From: a bacterium
Lineage (GTDB): Bacteria > Pseudomonadota > Alphaproteobacteria > Rs-D84
Length of the DNA stretch: 6,838 nt
Reading direction: 5' to 3'
Assembly: GCA_014802705.1 (NCBI GenBank)
Contig: JAAVBR010000004.1
Coordinates: 1 to 6,838 of the forward strand
Position 1 is the stretch's first letter, and each line of letters begins with the position of its first letter. A program made the position numbers and the translations under genes. A model generated the notes under the pieces. It had not been told where the DNA came from. It worked only from the letters and a program-made list of their open reading frames with translations, and searched no databases. Positions 4,659-6,838 of the stretch are shown here, piece after piece.

Positions 4659-5453
4659 ATGAAATATTTGTGGGGGATTTTTTTAGCCGTGTTGCCGGTT
4701 GGCGGGTTTGCCGCCACGAACAGTTTCTTGGCCCCGGCCAGTTTTCCGGGGACGTTTGCCGACCTGGAATTTACCCAACAGATGGCGGTCAAGGCCGCCG
4801 GGTACGAGGCATGGGAATCCGAATACAAAAACGGTCGATGCGTGAAAAACTGTGCCTATGTGGGGATCACAATTGCCGATGACGATCGTTTGGTCCAGGA
4901 ACGAACCAACGCCGCCCTGGGGGATTTACGGCGCCATGGGTACACCCCAACCACGTCCGGCATTTTGCCCACGATGATCATGCCGACCCTGGGCACCGGC
5001 GGCGCGGCGCCCCAGTGCACGCCGCATCACCCCCAGATCTTGGCGGGGCAGACGATCCCGGTGGGGGAACCCTTGATCGGTCAACCGCGAATCACGACGC
5101 CGTATGGCGAACGGATTCATCCCGTCACCGGCCAGCCCCAGTTGCACAAGGCTGTTGACCTGTCGGCGCCGGTCGGGACCGATGTCTTTGCACCGGCGTC
5201 CGGTACCGTGGCGGCCGCGTGGACCGACGCATCATGCGGGATGGGATTGCGGATCACGCACAGTCACGGGTATGAAACGATTTATTGTCATTTGTCGGAC
5301 AACACATTGGTCAAACCCGGCCAGACGGTCACCGCCGGGTGCCGCGTGGCCAAAACCGGCAACACCGGGCGATCCACCGGCCCGCATTTACACTATGGCA
5401 TTAAAAAAGACGGGGATTTTATCGATCCGACGCGGTTTTTAAACCGGGGCTAA
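4659..5453 (+). CDS. Secreted M23 family metallopeptidase
   Basis: A 264-residue protein exported by an N-terminal signal peptide (MKYLWGIFLAVLPVGGFA), with an N-terminal region of about 130 residues that I do not recognise and a C-terminal M23 domain (about residues 140-262). Metal and catalytic residues are visible: H163 and D167 of LHKAVDL (the usual HxGxD glycine is alanine), H211 of YCHL, and H243 and H245 of HLHYG. It should hydrolyse peptidoglycan cross-links in the periplasm. Six cysteines (NGRCVKNC, QC, SC, YC, GC) suggest disulfides and set it apart from the first M23 protein of this window, which also has the LysM-like part that this one lacks. The ATG at 4659 fits the signal peptide and the -10 box 7 nt upstream; the longer in-frame extension to 4497 runs through the divergent promoter region. 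Its last 15 nt overlap the convergent Smr gene. Confidence 0.92.
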   Translation: MKYLWGIFLAVLPVGGFAATNSFLAPASFPGTFADLEFTQQMAVKAAGYEAWESEYKNGRCVKNCAYVGITIADDDRLVQERTNAALGDLRRHGYTPTTSGILPTMIMPTLGTGGAAPQCTPHHPQILAGQTIPVGEPLIGQPRITTPYGERIHPVTGQPQLHKAVDLSAPVGTDVFAPASGTVAAAWTDASCGMGLRITHSHGYETIYCHLSDNTLVKPGQTVTAGCRVAKTGNTGRSTGPHLHYGIKKDGDFIDPTRFLNRG

Positions 5454-5825
5454 GGGCCGCCGGGGGCGCCGAAATTGCACATCAAAACTGCCGTTATTGA
5501 TGGGCGTGCAACTGACAATCCGATCGGCCAGGGTGCTGGCCGTGACCCACTGTTGAAATTTGATTTTTAAAATACCGCTGGCGCCGGTGATGATGACGGC
5601 GCGCCGCACCCCCGACGTGGCCAGGGCATTGATTGCGGCCCAGGCCTGTTCTTCGGTTCGCCGATGCAGGTCTAACCGCGCCACACGTGGAACCGGGGGC
5701 GCGGGCGGCGGAATCAATTGGCCCAACCGCAATTGGCGCCGCACAGACCGGTTGACGGCCCGCGTGTCGGGCGCAAAGGGGGCATCGGCCATTTTCTGAA
5801 TATCGGCATCGCTTAGCTGTTTCAT
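5439..5825 (-). CDS. Smr domain protein
   Basis: A 128-residue protein with a charged N-terminal segment, a proline-rich linker (IPPPAPPVP, residues 38-46) and a Smr domain (about 50-120). The family landmarks are LDLH at 51-54, ITGASG at 79-84 in place of the usual ITGKG, and FDVQFRR at 114-120 in place of the usual YVLLRR-type ending. Smr domains act on nucleic acids, some as endonucleases, and short Smr proteins like this are common in alphaproteobacteria; here the glycine of the LDLHG motif is arginine, so nuclease activity is uncertain. The ATG at 5825 is preferred to 5855 because the -10 box (5837-5832) lies between them. The 3' end overlaps that of the convergent M23 gene by 15 nt. Confidence 0.85.
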   Translation of the reverse strand: MKQLSDADIQKMADAPFAPDTRAVNRSVRRQLRLGQLIPPPAPPVPRVARLDLHRRTEEQAWAAINALATSGVRRAVIITGASGILKIKFQQWVTASTLADRIVSCTPINNGSFDVQFRRPRRPLAPV

Positions 5826-5831
5826 GCCCCC

Positions 5832-5860
5832 ATCATAACAAAACAAACTTTTCATTGCAA
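5832..5860 (-). promoter_or_regulatory. Promoter of the Smr gene, leaderless geometry
   Basis: On the minus strand: TTGCAA (5860-5855), a 17-nt spacer, TATGAT (5837-5832), 6 nt, then the ATG at 5825. Hexamer, spacer and distance to the ATG are the same as in the TfoX-N promoter. Confidence 0.7.
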
Positions 5861-5876
5861 ATCATGGATAAAATGC

Positions 5877-5905
5877 TTGATTTTTGGGATAAAAGACGTT
5901 AAACT
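5877..5905 (+). promoter_or_regulatory. Promoter of rpsD
   Basis: TTGATT (5877-5882), a 17-nt spacer and TAAACT (5900-5905), diverging from the Smr promoter. The predicted start at about 5912 gives a leader of about 108 nt. Confidence 0.5.
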
Positions 5906-5939
5906 GCGGGACGCTGGGTCATCAGAACTGATTAAGCGG

Positions 5940-5992
5940 CGGTGCATTTGGTCCCGTCCGACGATAAGGATTCTGTGGGAAACCTGGCACCG
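5940..5992 (+). promoter_or_regulatory. Leader hairpin upstream of rpsD
   Basis: CGGTGC (5940-5945) pairs with GCACCG (5987-5992), and inside it TCCC (5952-5955) pairs with GGGA (5977-5980), extendable by GG/CC across a bulge. The structure lies 14 nt before AAAGGA (6006-6011), the ribosome binding site. S4 regulates its own synthesis in several bacteria, so an autoregulatory site is possible but not shown. Confidence 0.35.
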
Positions 5993-6019
5993 AAAAACCA
6001 AAAACAAAGGAAAAACATT

Positions 6020-6652
6020 ATGGCAAGAGCAGGTGCAAAACGTAGCACACGCAAATTGAAGATTAGCCGCCGCCTGGGTGTGAACCTGTGGGGTCAGGCG
6101 AAATCCCCGATCAACAAGCGTAAATATAAACCGGGCCAGCATGGGCCGACCTCTCGCGGGGGGAACTCGTCCGATTACGCCAAACAGATGCGCGCCAAAC
6201 AGACCCTGAAGGGGTACTATGGCAACGTCGGCGAAAAGAAGTTCCGCGCCTATTATCTGGAAGCGGCCAACATGAAAGGCGACACGCCGGATAACTTGAT
6301 CGGTTTGCTGGAACGCCGTTTGGATGCGGTGGTTTATCGTGCGAAATTGGCCCCGACCGTCTTTTCGGCGCGTCAGTTGGTCAGCCACGGTCACATTTAT
6401 GTCAACGACAAACGCGTCAAGATCGCGTCGTACCAGGTTAAACCGGGCGATGTCATCACCGTCAGCGAAAAGGCAAAACAGATGCCGTTGGTCGTGTTGG
6501 CGTTGGAATCGGCGGAACGCAATTTCCCGGATTACATCAATGTCGACAGTGCGAACTTCGTCGCCACATTCGTGCGCGTGCCCGCGTTCGACGATGTGCC
6601 GTACCCGGTTCAAATGTCGCCGGAATTGGTCGTCGAATTCTATTCGCGTTAA
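6020..6652 (+). CDS. rpsD: 30S ribosomal protein S4
   Basis: A 210-residue S4 protein, close to the usual alphaproteobacterial length. It is one of the first proteins to bind 16S rRNA in small-subunit assembly. It opens with MARAGAKRSTRKLKISRRLG, then NLWGQAKSPINKRKYKPGQHG. The S4 RNA-binding domain (about residues 94-155) shows ERRLDAVVYRAKLAPTVFSA and RQLVSHGHIYVN, and the protein ends with DVPYPVQMSPELVVEFYSR. The ATG at 6020 is fixed by AAAGGA (6006-6011) and by the family N-terminus; an in-frame extension to 5942 is only leader sequence. It stands alone with its own promoter and terminator rather than in the alpha ribosomal operon, as is common in alphaproteobacteria. Confidence 0.98.
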   Translation: MARAGAKRSTRKLKISRRLGVNLWGQAKSPINKRKYKPGQHGPTSRGGNSSDYAKQMRAKQTLKGYYGNVGEKKFRAYYLEAANMKGDTPDNLIGLLERRLDAVVYRAKLAPTVFSARQLVSHGHIYVNDKRVKIASYQVKPGDVITVSEKAKQMPLVVLALESAERNFPDYINVDSANFVATFVRVPAFDDVPYPVQMSPELVVEFYSR

Positions 6653-6660
6653 GTTCGAAA

Positions 6661-6687
6661 AATCCCGCCATCCGGCGGGATTTTTTT
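6661..6687 (+). terminator. Terminator of rpsD
   Basis: AATCCCGCC (6661-6669), loop ATCC and GGCGGGATT (6674-6682), followed by a run of T to 6687; nine perfect pairs. It begins 8 nt after the rpsD stop codon. Confidence 0.93.
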
Positions 6688-6725
6688 AATGTTCAGTTTT
6701 CAGAGTGCAAAGTTCAAATAAAAGA

Positions 6726-6771
6726 CCACCTCCCCGGCTCCGCCGGTACTCCTCCACAGGAGGAGAACTTA
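6726..6771. repeat. Twin-hairpin intergenic repeat-like element
   Basis: Two adjacent perfect hairpins: CCGGC-TCC-GCCGG (6734-6746) and CTCCTCC-ACA-GGAGGAG (6749-6765), flanked by CCACC and AACTTA. There is no T-tract and no coding frame worth calling. The form resembles dispersed repeats seen between genes in uncultured gut bacteria; there is only one copy in this window, so repetition is inferred. Confidence 0.5.
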
Positions 6772-6796
6772 GTACGTTCTTAAGAATCCAAAGCAC

Positions 6797-6838
6797 CGTC
6801 ATCCCGTCGCCCGGGCCCCGCGCGAACAGGGTTCGCTG
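6797..6838. repeat. Left part of a larger palindromic element cut by the window end
   Basis: CCGTCATCCCG followed by a GC-rich arm, then an apical hairpin GCGAAC-AGG-GTTCGC (6822-6836). The opening GTCATCCCG is typical of intergenic palindromes in alphaproteobacteria. The matching right arm would lie beyond the window. Confidence 0.4.

Noticed and set aside
5852..6613. Long minus-strand open frame opposite rpsD
   Set aside because: It is antisense to an unmistakable S4 gene and its translation shows no family resemblance; it is a shadow of GC-biased codons.

Overview
The window comes from a compact, fairly GC-rich bacterial chromosome, most likely an alphaproteobacterium. The ribosomal protein S4 near the right end has the alphaproteobacterial form, and an MepM-like M23 peptidase, a standalone TfoX-N protein and a short Smr protein fit that assignment. 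A cysteine-rich secreted protein resembles surface proteins I associate with uncultured, host- or gut-associated alphaproteobacteria; this finer placement is inference.

Layout: (1) 1-1217, the 3' part of a membrane-anchored M23 peptidase gene, convergent with a small TfoX-N gene (1580-1233, minus). (2) 1599-1871, a divergent promoter region in which a palindromic TTGCAA can serve as -35 for both strands. The plus transcript begins with a strongly folded RNA of about 160 nt, followed by an intrinsic terminator just upstream of the ribosome binding site of a cysteine-rich secreted protein (1872-2459). (3) 3385-2468 (minus), a standalone protein of the '5-hmdU DNA kinase helical domain' family, related to phage thymine-hypermodification enzymes. 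(4) 3386-3851, a gene-free mosaic with a 50-bp exact direct repeat, several fragments matching the 3' end of the adjacent tRNA-Arg, a tRNA-like fragment and three hairpins, two of them terminator-like. (5) tRNA-Arg(ACG) on minus, preceded on the same strand by a small outer-membrane beta-barrel gene. (6) A divergent promoter region and a secreted M23 peptidase (4659-5453) whose 3' end overlaps a minus-strand Smr-domain gene. (7) rpsD with its own promoter, structured leader and terminator, then intergenic hairpin elements to the window end.

Together: two predicted cell-wall hydrolases, a beta-barrel and a secreted Cys-rich protein suggest an envelope theme, but genes are mostly single transcription units rather than one operon. 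Three genes (TfoX-N, the second M23 peptidase, Smr) have a -10 box 6-7 nt before the start codon, which predicts leaderless mRNAs. The most unusual items are the attenuator-like leader RNA with a visible antiterminator pairing, the hypermodification-family gene beside a tRNA-fragment mosaic, and the repeated leaderless promoter geometry.
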